Positions 18,240 to 27,464 of a stretch of 64,000 nt of DNA are shown piece by piece (position 1 is the first letter of the stretch; each line of letters starts with the position of its first letter). Source of the DNA: Streptomyces sp. CC228A. GTDB lineage: Bacteria; Actinomycetota; Actinomycetes; Streptomycetales; Streptomycetaceae. The translations under genes and the position numbers were made by a program. The notes under the pieces are model-generated. The model was not told where the DNA came from and did not search any database. It was given only the letters and a program-made list of their open reading frames with translations. The stretch covers positions 124,001 to 188,000 of the forward strand of contig NZ_JAJPUI010000007.1 of the NCBI RefSeq assembly GCF_021390935.1. The letters run 5' to 3'.

Positions 18240-20413
18240 GGCTTCTGGACCGTCCACACCTGGGCCGGGTTGTTCGACGCGTGCTGCACCTCGATCAGCC
18301 ATGACCCATAGTACGTGCGGTTGCTGACGGCCAGGGCGTAGCGGTCGCCGCTCGCCGGGGCGATCCGGACGCCGCTGCCCGAGGCGCTGATCCGCCACTG
18401 CTGCGCGGTGCCGGAGGAGCAGGGCTGCTGCGCGACGTACATGCCCGCGGAGGCGCGTCCGCCCAGTTGGAGGCACTTGCCGGACAGGCCGGAGCGGATC
18501 CGCACGGTGCCGCTGCCCGCGTCGTCGAAGTACCACTGCTGGTGGGCGTAGCCGTTGCGCTGGGAGCCGACCAGGACGGTGCCGTCGCCCCGGCGGGCGC
18601 CCCACAGTTCGGCGGCGTTGCCGGTGGCCCCGTTCACCAGGAGGTAGCGGGCGCCGGGCGCCGGGGTGGTGGCGCCGCCGCTGCCTCCGGTCGTGCGGAA
18701 GGAGGCGGCGCGGCCGACGCGGCTGTCGCTGCCGTTGCCGTACCGGACCGCCACGGCGACCTGGTACTGCGTGCCGGCGGCGAGGTTGTAGATGCGGGCG
18801 CTGGTGCCCTGCACCCAGCCGATGTGCCGGCCGTCGAGGTGGAGCCGGTACCAGGCGGCGCCGGGGACGGCGCGCCAGCTGACGACGGCGGAGTCCTGGC
18901 CGATCTGGCCGACGGTGACGTCGGGCCCGTGGCTGCCGGTGCCGCCGGTGGGGGTGGGCGTGGGCGTCGGGGTGGGCTTCGGGCCGGGGTCGGGGGTGGT
19001 GCCCCCGTCGCCGCGCTGCCGCATCAGGAACCGGTTGTTCGCGATGTTCCAGTGGGTGGCGAGGTAGCTGCCCTGGCGCGGGTTGGTGTGGAAGTAGTCG
19101 TCGTTGCGGCAGTCGAGCAGGTTCTCGTAGGAGCGGTCCCCGCAGACCTGGCGCATCTTGGGGTAGTAGGGGCTGTCCGAGTAGCACATGACGTCGTACT
19201 CGTCGGTGCAGTGCGCGCCCCGGCTGGTGTTGGGGGCGCTGTTGTTGACGGCGCCGAGGTTGTGGCCGAGTTCGTGGGCGGCGGTGTGTCCGCCCCAGCA
19301 GCCGGTGTCGGTACGGCCGTAGGAGGGGCCGAAGTTGCTCAGGTTGTCCTGGCCGGGGCGCTCGTCCCCGGCGAAGGTGCCGATGCCGCAGTACACCTGG
19401 GCGTCCGCGAAGATCATGTACTTGCGGTCGCGGCGGTTGAGGCCCTGCGCGGCGAGGGCCCGGTTGGTGGCGCTGAACTCGGCGAGCGCGGAGGCGGGGA
19501 CCTCGATGTTCAGCACGGTGGGGGTGCAGTCGGCGGCCGTGACGTAGCGGATGTGCCGGACGCCTCCGGTCACCTTGGCGCTCTCGGAGAAGATGACATC
19601 GGCGTCGGCGGCCCACTTGCGGAAGGACGGCAGGTACTGGGCGTAGCGGTCCCGGCCGGGGGCGTGGACGTACACGACCTGGACGCGGTTGCCGGTGGAG
19701 CCGTCGCCCTCGCACTGGACGGTCTGCCCGGCGGGTCCGGCGGCCGCGGTGCGGGAGCCGGCGCCGGCGGAACCGGTCCGGGCGGTCCGGGCGCCGGGTG
19801 AGGCGGCCGCGGCGGGCGGCTCCGGGCTCGGCGCGGCGGACGGGTCGGTGGCCGCGGCGGCGTCGAGCGCGGGGGCGGCGGCGACGGCGGAGCCGCCGCC
19901 CCCGGTTCCGTCGCCGGAGGTGCCGGAACCGGCCGGTGACGACGGCTCGGCGTCCGGGGCGGTGCCGGGCTCCCCGGCGGGTGCCTCGGCCTTGATCGCG
20001 GGCGGGGTGTCCTTCTTGATGTCGACACCCGGCGGGGGCTCGTCGGGCCCGTGCGTGCAGTGGCCGCTCTCGGTGCGGTACAAGCCGGCGCACTTGTCGT
20101 CGGCGGGCGCCGGCTTGAGGTCGCGGTAGACGAGCCCCTTGCGGGGCTCTTCCTTGGGCTTCTCGGTGAGGGGCTCGGGCTTCTCGTCCCGGGCGGGCTC
20201 GGCCGCGGGCTCCGGCTCCTCGGTGGGCGGGGCCGCGGCGGCCTGGGCGAGGGCCGGGGGCGCGCTGTCCGCACCCGCCGCCGGGTCGGTACCCGACAGG
20301 GCCTGGTAGGTGAGTCCCCCGGTGATCGTCGCCATCGCAACGGCGAGCGTCGCGAGTATCAGACGACGGGGTTTGCGTCGCTGCGCCTTGCGCAGTCTTC
20401 GGCGTCCGGACAT
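18236..20413 (-). CDS. Secreted zinc metalloprotease with Fn3 and ricin-B lectin domains
   Basis: A 725-residue protein. An N-terminal membrane/signal segment (~20-40) is followed by ~200 residues of Pro/Ala/Glu-rich linker. The protease domain has HELGHNLG (about residue 380), a HExxHxxG metzincin-like motif, and many Cys residues likely in disulfides. An Fn3-type domain (~490-575, 'VTVGQIGQDSAVVSW') and a C-terminal ricin-type trefoil (~590-725, with QxW motifs QQWYF, QQWRI, AQVWTV) should bind carbohydrate. Expected role: exported protease targeted to a glycan surface. ATG 20413 is preceded by GGAGAGG. Confidence 0.85.
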   Translation of the reverse strand: MSGRRRLRKAQRRKPRRLILATLAVAMATITGGLTYQALSGTDPAAGADSAPPALAQAAAAPPTEEPEPAAEPARDEKPEPLTEKPKEEPRKGLVYRDLKPAPADDKCAGLYRTESGHCTHGPDEPPPGVDIKKDTPPAIKAEAPAGEPGTAPDAEPSSPAGSGTSGDGTGGGGSAVAAAPALDAAAATDPSAAPSPEPPAAAASPGARTARTGSAGAGSRTAAAGPAGQTVQCEGDGSTGNRVQVVYVHAPGRDRYAQYLPSFRKWAADADVIFSESAKVTGGVRHIRYVTAADCTPTVLNIEVPASALAEFSATNRALAAQGLNRRDRKYMIFADAQVYCGIGTFAGDERPGQDNLSNFGPSYGRTDTGCWGGHTAAHELGHNLGAVNNSAPNTSRGAHCTDEYDVMCYSDSPYYPKMRQVCGDRSYENLLDCRNDDYFHTNPRQGSYLATHWNIANNRFLMRQRGDGGTTPDPGPKPTPTPTPTPTGGTGSHGPDVTVGQIGQDSAVVSWRAVPGAAWYRLHLDGRHIGWVQGTSARIYNLAAGTQYQVAVAVRYGNGSDSRVGRAASFRTTGGSGGATTPAPGARYLLVNGATGNAAELWGARRGDGTVLVGSQRNGYAHQQWYFDDAGSGTVRIRSGLSGKCLQLGGRASAGMYVAQQPCSSGTAQQWRISASGSGVRIAPASGDRYALAVSNRTYYGSWLIEVQHASNNPAQVWTVQKP

Positions 20414-21123
20414 GTGTGGTGCACCTCTCCTTGGTCAGAGGACGGTGCGCGGAAGCCTGCCAGAACACACGTGCGGAGAATTCCGACAAACGGTGACCGG
20501 TCGAACGAGTCCTTTCCGTTACCGGGCGTGCATAATTGATGATCCGTCAAAACGGCTTATCCACAAGGGAGTTACGCGCGTCGACGGCGAGTGGTCCAGT
20601 CCTGTTTAAGGATCTCGTGACCGAATCGAGATGCGCGCAAAGCAGAGTTGACGAGGTGTCAGCGGAATGTCTTACTCCGTTGAGGGGCGGCGACTACGCC
20701 CCGTGCGCCGCCCCTTCGGTCGCGCGCCCCCCTCGCGGGACAGCCTGCGGCGAACCGTTCGCACAGGGCTGGTGGCTTTGCGTGAGGGAAGCAGAGGAAG
20801 CAGCCCGCCCGCGCCACTCCCGCTCCCTGCCCGCCGCCACCCGCCCCCGCGATGCCCCCGGCCCCGCGGCGGCGCGGACCTCCCGCGGCACTTCCCGCAC
20901 ATGCGGCCACCGTCTCCGCGTACGGCCCCGGCCCCCGCCCCGGCCTCGGCCTCGGCAGCGGCACGCCCTGCGCAGCCCCGGCACCCACGGCGGCCCGCCC
21001 GGCGCAGGTGCCGCCCCCGCGTTTGGACCGCCGCACGCGGGCACCCGTGACCCGAGGCGGCGGGGCGGGGCCGACGGGCGGGCCGCTCGCGGAGAAGGGG
21101 CGGGTGAAGGAGGGAGGCGCGCT
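20414..21123. other. Intergenic region, AT-richer start then Pro-codon-like low complexity
   Basis: 710 bp between divergent genes. Bases ~20490-20660 are clearly AT-richer than their surroundings and are the likely promoter zone for the metalloprotease (minus). A TTGACG lies on the minus strand at 20545-20550, but no well-spaced -10 was found. From ~20690 to 21100 it is GC-rich low-complexity sequence with no supported gene. Confidence 0.4.
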
Positions 21124-21799
21124 GTGATCCTCGAAGAGGTGGTCCTTCCCGCCAGGGACGGTTCCCCCCTGCACGCGGACCTCGCACTGCCCGCGGAGGG
21201 CCGCGCCATCGTGGTCTTCGCCCACGGCAGCGGCAGCTCGCGGCGCAGCCCGCGCAATCGGGCGGTGGCCGCAGCCCTTCAGGAAGCGGGCCTGGGCACC
21301 CTGCTGCTGGACCTGCTCACGGAGCGGGAGGAGCGCCGCGACCTGCTCACGGCGGAGCACCGTTTCGACATCGACCTGCTGAGCGAGCGGGTGATCGCCG
21401 CGGTGGACTGGCTCGCCGCCGAACCGGCGGCACGCCGCGCCCCGTCGGCCTCTTCGGCGCGAGCACGGGCGCCGCGGCAGCGCTCCGCGCCGCCGCCGAC
21501 CGCCCCGTGCGGGTGCAGTCGGTGGTGTCGCGCGGGGGCGGCCCGACCTGGCGGGCGAGGCGCTGGCACGGGTGGCGGCACCGGTGCTGCTCGTCGTCGG
21601 CGGGGAGGACCCGGAGGTGCTGCGGCTCAACCGGGAGGCGGCCGACCGGTTGAAGGTGCCCTGCCACCTGGAGGTCGTACCGGGCGCCGGACACCTGTTC
21701 GAAGAGCCGGGTGCGCTGGAGCATGTGGCGCGCGCGGCACGGGACTGGTTCCTGCGGCCAGGCGACGACGCCTTCACGGCCGGGGGCGCGGAACGATGA
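21124..21799 (+). CDS. Dienelactone-hydrolase-like alpha/beta hydrolase (frameshifted)
   Basis: GTG 21124 follows AGGAGGGAGG. The start (VFAHGSGSSRRSPRN) is typical of the short hydrolases found with phosphoribosyltransferases in actinobacteria. Two frame changes, near 21436 and 21533-21545, each need one extra base. They restore VGLFGASTGAAAAL (nucleophile elbow G-A-S-T-G) and VLLVVGGEDPEVL, then the catalytic His in GAGHLFEEPG. The stop overlaps the next ATG (ATGA). Probably intact in reality; substrate unknown. Confidence 0.75.
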
Positions 21800-23156
21800 G
21801 CCGTACCGCGGTGGGCGGCGCCGCCGGGGCCGCCGCGGTGCGGGACGCCGCGCTGCCCCTCGTACCGCTGGAGGAGGGCGATCCCGTCCGCTCCGCGCGG
21901 TCGCTCGACCCGCTGCTGGAGCGCATCGGCGACGCCCGGTTCGTGCTGCTCGGGGAGGCGTCGCACGGTACGGCCGAGTACTACCGCTGGCGGGCGCTGC
22001 TGACGCTGCGGCTCATCGCGGAGGAGGGCTTCTCCTTCGTCGCGGTGGAGGGTGACTGGCCGGACTGCCGCTCGGTGCACCGGGCGGTGACCGGGGCGCC
22101 GGGCGCACCGGACGACCCGCGGGACGCGCTGGACGGCTTCCGCCGCTGGCCGACGTGGATGTGGGCCAACACCGAGGTGCTGCACTTCGCGCGATGGCTG
22201 CGGCGGTACAACAGCGGTCTGCCGCGCGAGCGGCGGGTGGGGTTCCACGGCCTGGACGTGTACTCGCTGCGGGAGTCCCTGCACGCGGTGCTGGAGTACC
22301 TGTCCGTCCACGCGCCCGAGCAGGTGGCGCACGCCCGGGAGGCGGTGGAGTGCTTCGAGCCCTACGCCTGGGACCCGCAGGAGTACGCGCGGGCCTCCCG
22401 GCTGGTGCCGGAGGGCTGCGAGCGGGAGGTGCCGGCCCTGCTCGTGCGGCTGCGCAGGCGGGCGGGTGCGCGGGACCCTCGGGACGAGGGCGAGGAGGAG
22501 TTCGCCGCGCGCCAGAACGCGGAGGTGCTCGCCGGGGCGGAGCAGTACTACCGGGCGATGGTGCGGGGCGGCCCCGCCGCGTGGAACATCCGCGACGTGC
22601 ACATGGCGGACACCCTCGACCGGCTGGCCGCGCGCCACGGGCCGCGGGCGCGGGCCGTGGTGTGGGCGCACAACTCGCACATCGGTGACGCCCGGGCGAC
22701 CGACATGCCCCGCGCGGGCCTGGTCAACGTCGGCCGGCTGGTGCGGGAGCGCCACGCGGAGGAGGGCGTGGTGCTGGTGGGCTTCGGTTCGTACGACGGC
22801 ACGGTGATCGCCGCCGACCGGTGGGGCGGGCGGGCACGGGTGACGCGGGTGCCGCCGCCCGGGCGGGCAGCCTGGAGGAGCTGCTGCACGGCGCGGCGCT
22901 GCCGGGCGGTGCCGGGCTCTTCCTCTTCGACCCCGGCGACCCGGACCGCTGGCCGGGGCGGCGGGAGTACGGCCACCGGGCGATCGGCGTCGTCTACCGC
23001 CCGGAGCACGAGGCCCGCGGGAACTACGTGCCGACGGTGCCGGCGGAGCGGTACGACGCCTTCGTGCACCTGGACCGCACGACGGCGCTGGTGCCGCTCG
23101 CCGAGGCCGGGCCGGGCGACACCGGCGAGGAGGAGACCTGGCCGTCCGGCCTGTGA
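21796..23156 (+). CDS. Erythromycin-esterase-family protein (frameshifted)
   Basis: Begins in an ATGA overlap. LLGEASHGTAEYYRWR and VAVEGDWPDC are the family's conserved active-site His/Glu blocks; 'VWAHNSHIGDARATDM' is the third. The frame breaks at about 22855-22862 (CCGCCGCCC), and adding one base restores GSLEELLHG through the stop at 23156. Many chromosomal members of this family are not resistance enzymes and their substrates are unknown. Its operon with a hydrolase and a PRTase is common in actinobacteria and does not by itself imply macrolide resistance. Confidence 0.82.
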
Positions 23157-23184
23157 GCCGTCCGGTGAGAGGAGGCTGGTGGTG

Positions 23185-23871
23185 ATGGTGGACATACGGT
23201 TCGAGGACCGCCGCGACGCGGGGCTGCGGCTCGCCGCGCGCCTGCGGGAGACGGCGGCGGAGCGCGAGTGGTTCGACCCGGTCGTCCTGGCCCTGCCCCG
23301 CGGCGGGGTCCCGGTGGCGGCGGAGGTGGCGCGCGCCCTGCACGCCCCGCTCGACGTGCTGGTGGCCCGCAAGATCGGGCTGCCGGGCCGGCCGGAGGTG
23401 GGGATCGGGGCGATCGCGGGCGAGGCGCCGCCGGTCTACGACGAGCGGGCGCTGGCCATGCTCGGCATCACCCCCGACGAGCTGGGCGCGTCGGTGGCCC
23501 GGGAGCGGACGGAGCTGCACCGGCGCGAGGACCTCTACCGGGGGCACGCCCCGCGGCCCGACCTGCGCGACCGCACGGTGATCCTCGTCGACGACGGACT
23601 CGCGACGGGCGTCACGGCTCGCGCCGCGATCCGGCTGGTACGGGGCGAGGGGCCCGCCGTCCTGGTGCTCGCCGTCCCGGTGGGCGACCGCAGGGCCGCC
23701 GCGGAGCTGCGCCCCGAGGTCGACGAGCTGGTGTGCCTGTCGCAGCCGGACGATTTCCGGGCGGTGGGCCTGTGGTTCGAGGACTTCCCGCAGACGACGG
23801 ACGAGGAGGTGCTCGCGCTGCTGCGCGAGCTGTCGGTCCCCGAACGCCTGCGGCCGGTCCGCCACCGCTGA
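23185..23871 (+). CDS. Phosphoribosyltransferase-family protein (intact paralogue)
   Basis: About 228 residues. VLALPRGGVPVAAEVARAL marks the N-terminus, and VILVDDGLATGVTARAA is the PRPP-binding loop. The end (EDFPQTTDEEVLALL) matches the repaired end of the paralogue at 4928. ATG 23185 has GAGAGGAGG upstream; it is surrounded by in-frame GTG codons (23179, 23182, 23188) that could also start. Third gene of the hydrolase/esterase/PRT operon. Confidence 0.85.
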   Translation: MVDIRFEDRRDAGLRLAARLRETAAEREWFDPVVLALPRGGVPVAAEVARALHAPLDVLVARKIGLPGRPEVGIGAIAGEAPPVYDERALAMLGITPDELGASVARERTELHRREDLYRGHAPRPDLRDRTVILVDDGLATGVTARAAIRLVRGEGPAVLVLAVPVGDRRAAAELRPEVDELVCLSQPDDFRAVGLWFEDFPQTTDEEVLALLRELSVPERLRPVRHR

Positions 23872-24166
23872 ACCCCGTACCGGCCCGCGCCGCGCGGTGC
23901 CGGCGCGGGCACGTCCGTGTCTCGACTGCGCCGTAGGTCCTCCGCGCCGCGACCGGACGGGCGACTGGGCATGCGTCGGCTCCATGCGGTCCAAGGGGCA
24001 GGGAAGCCGGGGGAAGGCGCGGAGACTACCGTCCCTGCGCGGTGACGGGTGCGACGGGTGGGGTGGCGTGGACCACAGTGGCGGAAGGGATTGTTCCTGT
24101 ACACCGGCGGACAGGGTGGATTCGACCGTTGCTCAGAGCCATGAGTCAGCCACAGGGAGAGAGCGC

Positions 24167-24610
24167 ATGACCCTCCGCAGAAAAGCCACCCTGATCGTCT
24201 CCTCCGCAGTGCTCGTCGGTACGTCGCTGACGGGTACGGCCTCGGCCGCGGCGACCGCCGTGGAGGCGCGCACCGCGGCCACCGCGGCGGGCACCGCCGC
24301 CGGGTTCGACTGCGAGTCGCCTTACCTCCGGGACACCGAGAACTACAACGGCTACACCGCCGGGTACTCGTGGGCCTGGAACGTCGAGGTGGGGATCAAC
24401 TACAACAACTCCCAGTACCACGACCGCGTCAAGGAGATCCAGTGCCTGGTGAACAACCTCTGGGGCTATGACGCGGGCGCAGAGGACGGCATCTTCGGAC
24501 CCACCACCGAGGCGGCGGTCAAGGCGTTCCAGAAGGACGTGGGCCTCGCCGTCGACGGCATCGTCGGGCCGAACACCTGGCGCGTGCTGCGCATCGGCTA
24601 CCAGAAGTAG
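24167..24610 (+). CDS. Secreted peptidoglycan-binding-like protein
   Basis: A 147-residue precursor with a Sec signal (LIVSSAVLVGTSLTGTASAA). A short Tyr/Asn-rich stretch follows, then a PG_binding_1-type fold: VKEIQCLVNNLWG...EDGIFGPTTEAAVKAFQ...VDGIVGPNTW. The ATG follows AGGGAGAGAGC. No catalytic domain is attached, so it is a stand-alone wall-binding module. A strong hairpin terminator follows directly. Confidence 0.85.
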   Translation: MTLRRKATLIVSSAVLVGTSLTGTASAAATAVEARTAATAAGTAAGFDCESPYLRDTENYNGYTAGYSWAWNVEVGINYNNSQYHDRVKEIQCLVNNLWGYDAGAEDGIFGPTTEAAVKAFQKDVGLAVDGIVGPNTWRVLRIGYQK

Positions 24611-24630
24611 CGCCGCAGCGGGACCGCCGC

Positions 24631-24666
24631 GCGAGGGACCGCCGCCTCGGGGCGGCGGTCCCTCGC
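24631..24666. terminator. Bidirectional terminator: perfect 16-bp stem, TCGG tetraloop
   Basis: Arms 24631-24646 and 24651-24666 pair perfectly around TCGG. The hairpin lies between the convergent ends of the peptidoglycan-binding and haloperoxidase genes. Confidence 0.85.
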
Positions 24667-24683
24667 GTGCGCGGCGACGCCCG

Positions 24684-26063
24684 TCAGCGCAGGGCGTTGT
24701 CGTACACGTAGTCGGCCACCCGGTCGCCCACCACGAGTCCCTGCTCGGCGTCCGAGCGGAAGTGGACGCCGAGGTAGATGCGGCTCAGCGCGTTCTCCCG
24801 CGCGATCTCGCTGAAGGAGTTGAAGGACCGCACGACGTCCTTCGCGAACGGGTCCACCGTCCGCGCCTCCAGCGTGTACTCGAAGGTGTCGCTGCCGGTG
24901 TAGCGCTTCATGATGCCCGCCCAGGCCGCCGCGTAGGTGGCGTGCCCGGAGATGTACGCGGGGAAGGGCGGCGAGAAGTGGTTGCCGTCCAGGTCCTTTG
25001 AGAGCGGCTGCCAGGAGGGGTCCTCGGTGGTGGCGGCGTTCCCGTCGGTGCCGGCCAGGCGGATGGCCGTCTCCGGCCGCCACAGGTCCACGTCCGTGAG
25101 GTACTTGGCGTCCCACGCGGCGACGCCCGCGTCCGCCAGCGCGATGGACATCAGCGCGTACAAGCGGGCTGTCTGCGTCGGGCGGCTGTCCGGCCACCAG
25201 TTCTCGACGATGTCGTTGGTGAGGGCGTAGAGGTGGCCCGGGGCCTTGTACGTGCCGTCCAGGTCGTTGGCCCAGAAGTGGGCGATCTCCGTCTGCTCCG
25301 CCGTCCGCTTGGTGGTGGCGAGGTCGGCGCCCCCGTACTCCTTGACCTCGTTCAGCTCGGCCGCGTACTGGGCGCTGGTGAGGGTGGGGGGCAGCGGCGG
25401 GCGGAACTGGGAGCCGTACTCGATGCCGAACGGCTGCACCCGGCCCCAGTTGGGCGTCAGCGGAGGCACGCCCGGACTGGTGGGCCGCCAGTCGCCCGGC
25501 TGGTCCCCGATGGTGTACGGCACGTCGATGGACGAGGCGTCGCGCGCCCGCAGGAACGTGATCGCCCGGGAGGTCTTCTCCCCGATGTCCTTGCCTATCG
25601 CGACGGCGTCGGCCGAGGAGCCGGTGTCCAGGGCCCGCGCCGTGTTGAACTCGTCGGTGAAATCGAGGGCGGGGAGGGTCTTGCTCAGCACGCCGTACGC
25701 GGCGTGGTCGATCGCGGCGTCCACCGACCCGCCCGCGCCGGACGTCGGTCTGATCAGGTACGGCTTGCCTATCGGCGTGATCGCGTTGACGGCGTCGTAC
25801 ACGGCGACGTTCATCATCGCGCCCGCCCGGGCCAGGCTGCCGGGGGTGGCCTCGGCGCCCTTGAGGCCCTGGAAGCTGTCCACCAGAACCTTGTTCCAGT
25901 ACAGGACATGGTCGGTCTGCGCGGTGTTCGCGGCCTGGGCGTCCGCCGCCGCGCTGCCGGGCAGCGCGGCGACGCCGCCGACGGCCATGAGCAGGGCGCC
26001 GGCGAGGACCAGGGGGTTCCTGACCTTCCTGCTGCCGATGGTGCGTGAGGAAAGCACGTTCAT
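24684..26063 (-). CDS. Secreted vanadium-dependent haloperoxidase / PAP2-family protein
   Basis: 459 residues from ATG 26063, with a twin-basic N-terminus (SSRTIGSRKVRNP) and hydrophobic signal ending AALPGSAAADA. Vanadate/phosphate-site signatures are all present: DLWRPETAIR, then FPAYISGHATYAAAWAG (SGH motif), then SRIYLGVHFRSDAEQG (Arg and His). This matches the exported VCPO-like branch common in streptomycetes, acid phosphatase-related; halogenation cannot be inferred from sequence alone. It has its own promoter region, with a palindrome at 26187. Confidence 0.85.
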   Translation of the reverse strand: MNVLSSRTIGSRKVRNPLVLAGALLMAVGGVAALPGSAAADAQAANTAQTDHVLYWNKVLVDSFQGLKGAEATPGSLARAGAMMNVAVYDAVNAITPIGKPYLIRPTSGAGGSVDAAIDHAAYGVLSKTLPALDFTDEFNTARALDTGSSADAVAIGKDIGEKTSRAITFLRARDASSIDVPYTIGDQPGDWRPTSPGVPPLTPNWGRVQPFGIEYGSQFRPPLPPTLTSAQYAAELNEVKEYGGADLATTKRTAEQTEIAHFWANDLDGTYKAPGHLYALTNDIVENWWPDSRPTQTARLYALMSIALADAGVAAWDAKYLTDVDLWRPETAIRLAGTDGNAATTEDPSWQPLSKDLDGNHFSPPFPAYISGHATYAAAWAGIMKRYTGSDTFEYTLEARTVDPFAKDVVRSFNSFSEIARENALSRIYLGVHFRSDAEQGLVVGDRVADYVYDNALR

Positions 26064-26186
26064 ACGCGTTCGTCCACCTTCCGTGGGGCCGGTTTCCGTC
26101 AGGACAAGGCGCCAACCAGGTACTTCCTGCGCCAATCTCGACGTTCCTGCTCACCGGTGCACGGACGGACACATTCCGTTGCTGTG

Positions 26187-26199
26187 GCGTGAGTCACGC
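26187..26199. promoter_or_regulatory. 13-bp inverted repeat upstream of haloperoxidase
   Basis: GCGTGAGTCACGC is symmetric around its central base, about 125 bp upstream of the ATG at 26063. A possible operator; function inferred only from symmetry and position. The rest of 26064-26422 shows no gene. Confidence 0.35.
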
Positions 26200-26422
26200 A
26201 CGTTACTGATGGGGCGCGCGTTTCCCGACGCCCAGGCCGCACCCCGCCCAGGCAGCACGCCCGCCGGGGCCTCCGGCGCCGTGGTCGCCGCCCCGGCAAC
26301 GGGCAGGCACGGGGCTGCCGCCGCGGGCAGTCGCCCGGTCAGGCCGCGCGTGGCGGCCCTTCGGCACCGTCCCACGGCGGCCGCCCACGGGCCCGGGCCC
26401 GGCGGCCGCCGCCGGCCGGGCG

Positions 26423-27100
26423 TCAGCGCGCCAGGACGACGGCGGTGACGAGGAGCCCGCGGTCCACGTGCCACCTCCCGGTGAAGCCGTCGGCCGGCAC
26501 CCGCGGGTGCGCCGCCAGCAGTTCGGCGTGGAACGTGCCGTCCGCGCCGATCGTGATGTCGGCCTCGTCGAAGTCCAGCCAGCGGCCGGCCAGCGGGAAC
26601 CACGTCTTGTACACCGACTCCTTCATGCTGAACAGCAGCCGGTCCCAGTGCACCGCCGGGCGGTCGGCGGCGAGTTCGGCGAGGCGCCGGCGCTCCGCGG
26701 GCAGGGAGACGGCCCCCAGGACGTCGCCGGGCAGCGGCGCGTGCGGTTCGGCGTCGATGCCCAGGGACAGCACCTCGCCGGCCCGGGCCACGGCGGCGGC
26801 GCGGTAGCCCTCGCAGTGGGTCAGGCTTCCGACGACACCGTCGGGCCAGCACGGCGCCCCGCGCTCCCCCCGCGGTATGGGCACCGGCCCGAACCCGAGC
26901 CCGGACAGGGCCCGGCGGGCGCACCAGCGGGTGGTGGTGAACTCCCGTCGCCGCTGCGGCACGGCGCGGCTCACCTCCTGCGGCTCGGAACCGAGCAGCG
27001 TCAGCCCGGGCGGGTCCTCGAAGGACTCGGCGAGGGACACGGGGGGTGCCACCACCCCGTCGAGCACGCCGATCCCCTCCCCTGCAAGCCGAACAGACAT
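26423..27100 (-). CDS. Sfp-type 4'-phosphopantetheinyl transferase
   Basis: 225 residues. VVGSLTHCEGYRAAAVA, LGIDAEPHAPL (Mg2+-binding Asp/Glu) and FSMKESVYKTWFPL are the three PPTase motifs in the expected order; RRREFTTTRWCARRAL is the preceding helix. It moves the phosphopantetheine arm from CoA onto carrier domains. It lies about 16 kb from the NRPS at 43111 and could activate its T domain, but it is outside the likely cluster and may serve several pathways. Confidence 0.9.
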   Translation of the reverse strand: MSVRLAGEGIGVLDGVVAPPVSLAESFEDPPGLTLLGSEPQEVSRAVPQRRREFTTTRWCARRALSGLGFGPVPIPRGERGAPCWPDGVVGSLTHCEGYRAAAVARAGEVLSLGIDAEPHAPLPGDVLGAVSLPAERRRLAELAADRPAVHWDRLLFSMKESVYKTWFPLAGRWLDFDEADITIGADGTFHAELLAAHPRVPADGFTGRWHVDRGLLVTAVVLAR

Positions 27101-27464
27101 ACGGTCAACCTATGCCGGGGCGCGGCCGTGCAGCAAGGACGGACCGCCGGAACCCCACCCTCAAGGGCCCGGCCGCCCGCCATCGAGGTGCCCCGCGCCG
27201 AGGAACGCGGCGAGGCACGTACGAAGGAGCGCGGCGAGGCACGCGGAAGGCGTCGACGGCAGGTCGGCTCCGCAGTCGGCGCAGGGCAACCGGCCTCAGG
27301 AGCCGACGGTTTCGCCCCGGGCGCGTGCCTGGTGCCCCGGTCGGGCCCGGACCTTCCGCGTCGACCGGGGCCGCCCGCGCCGGTGGGTCCGCGGGCGCGT
27401 CGAGCACCCCTACGATGACTGCCGGCTGCAGCCAGCCGTGACCGATTCGACCCAGGAGGCAGAC
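27101..27464. other. Intergenic region between divergent genes
   Basis: 364 bp with an imperfect ~27-bp direct repeat (AGGARCGCGGCGAGGCACG, near 27200-27242). No gene or clear promoter was recognised. Confidence 0.4.

Noticed and set aside
17244..20489. 1,081-codon minus-strand frame covering the metalloprotease region
   Set aside because: Only its 18239-to-~17800 part is real (anchored protein). The rest is an out-of-frame shadow of the metalloprotease and repeats.
21796..23156. Macrolide resistance gene
   Set aside because: Family membership alone does not show macrolide esterase activity, and the operon context is that of common chromosomal stress genes.
20659..23994. 1,111-codon open frame on the minus strand
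   Set aside because: It is antisense to the hydrolase/esterase/PRT operon. The translation is Arg/His/Pro-rich without motifs, an ordinary high-GC shadow frame.
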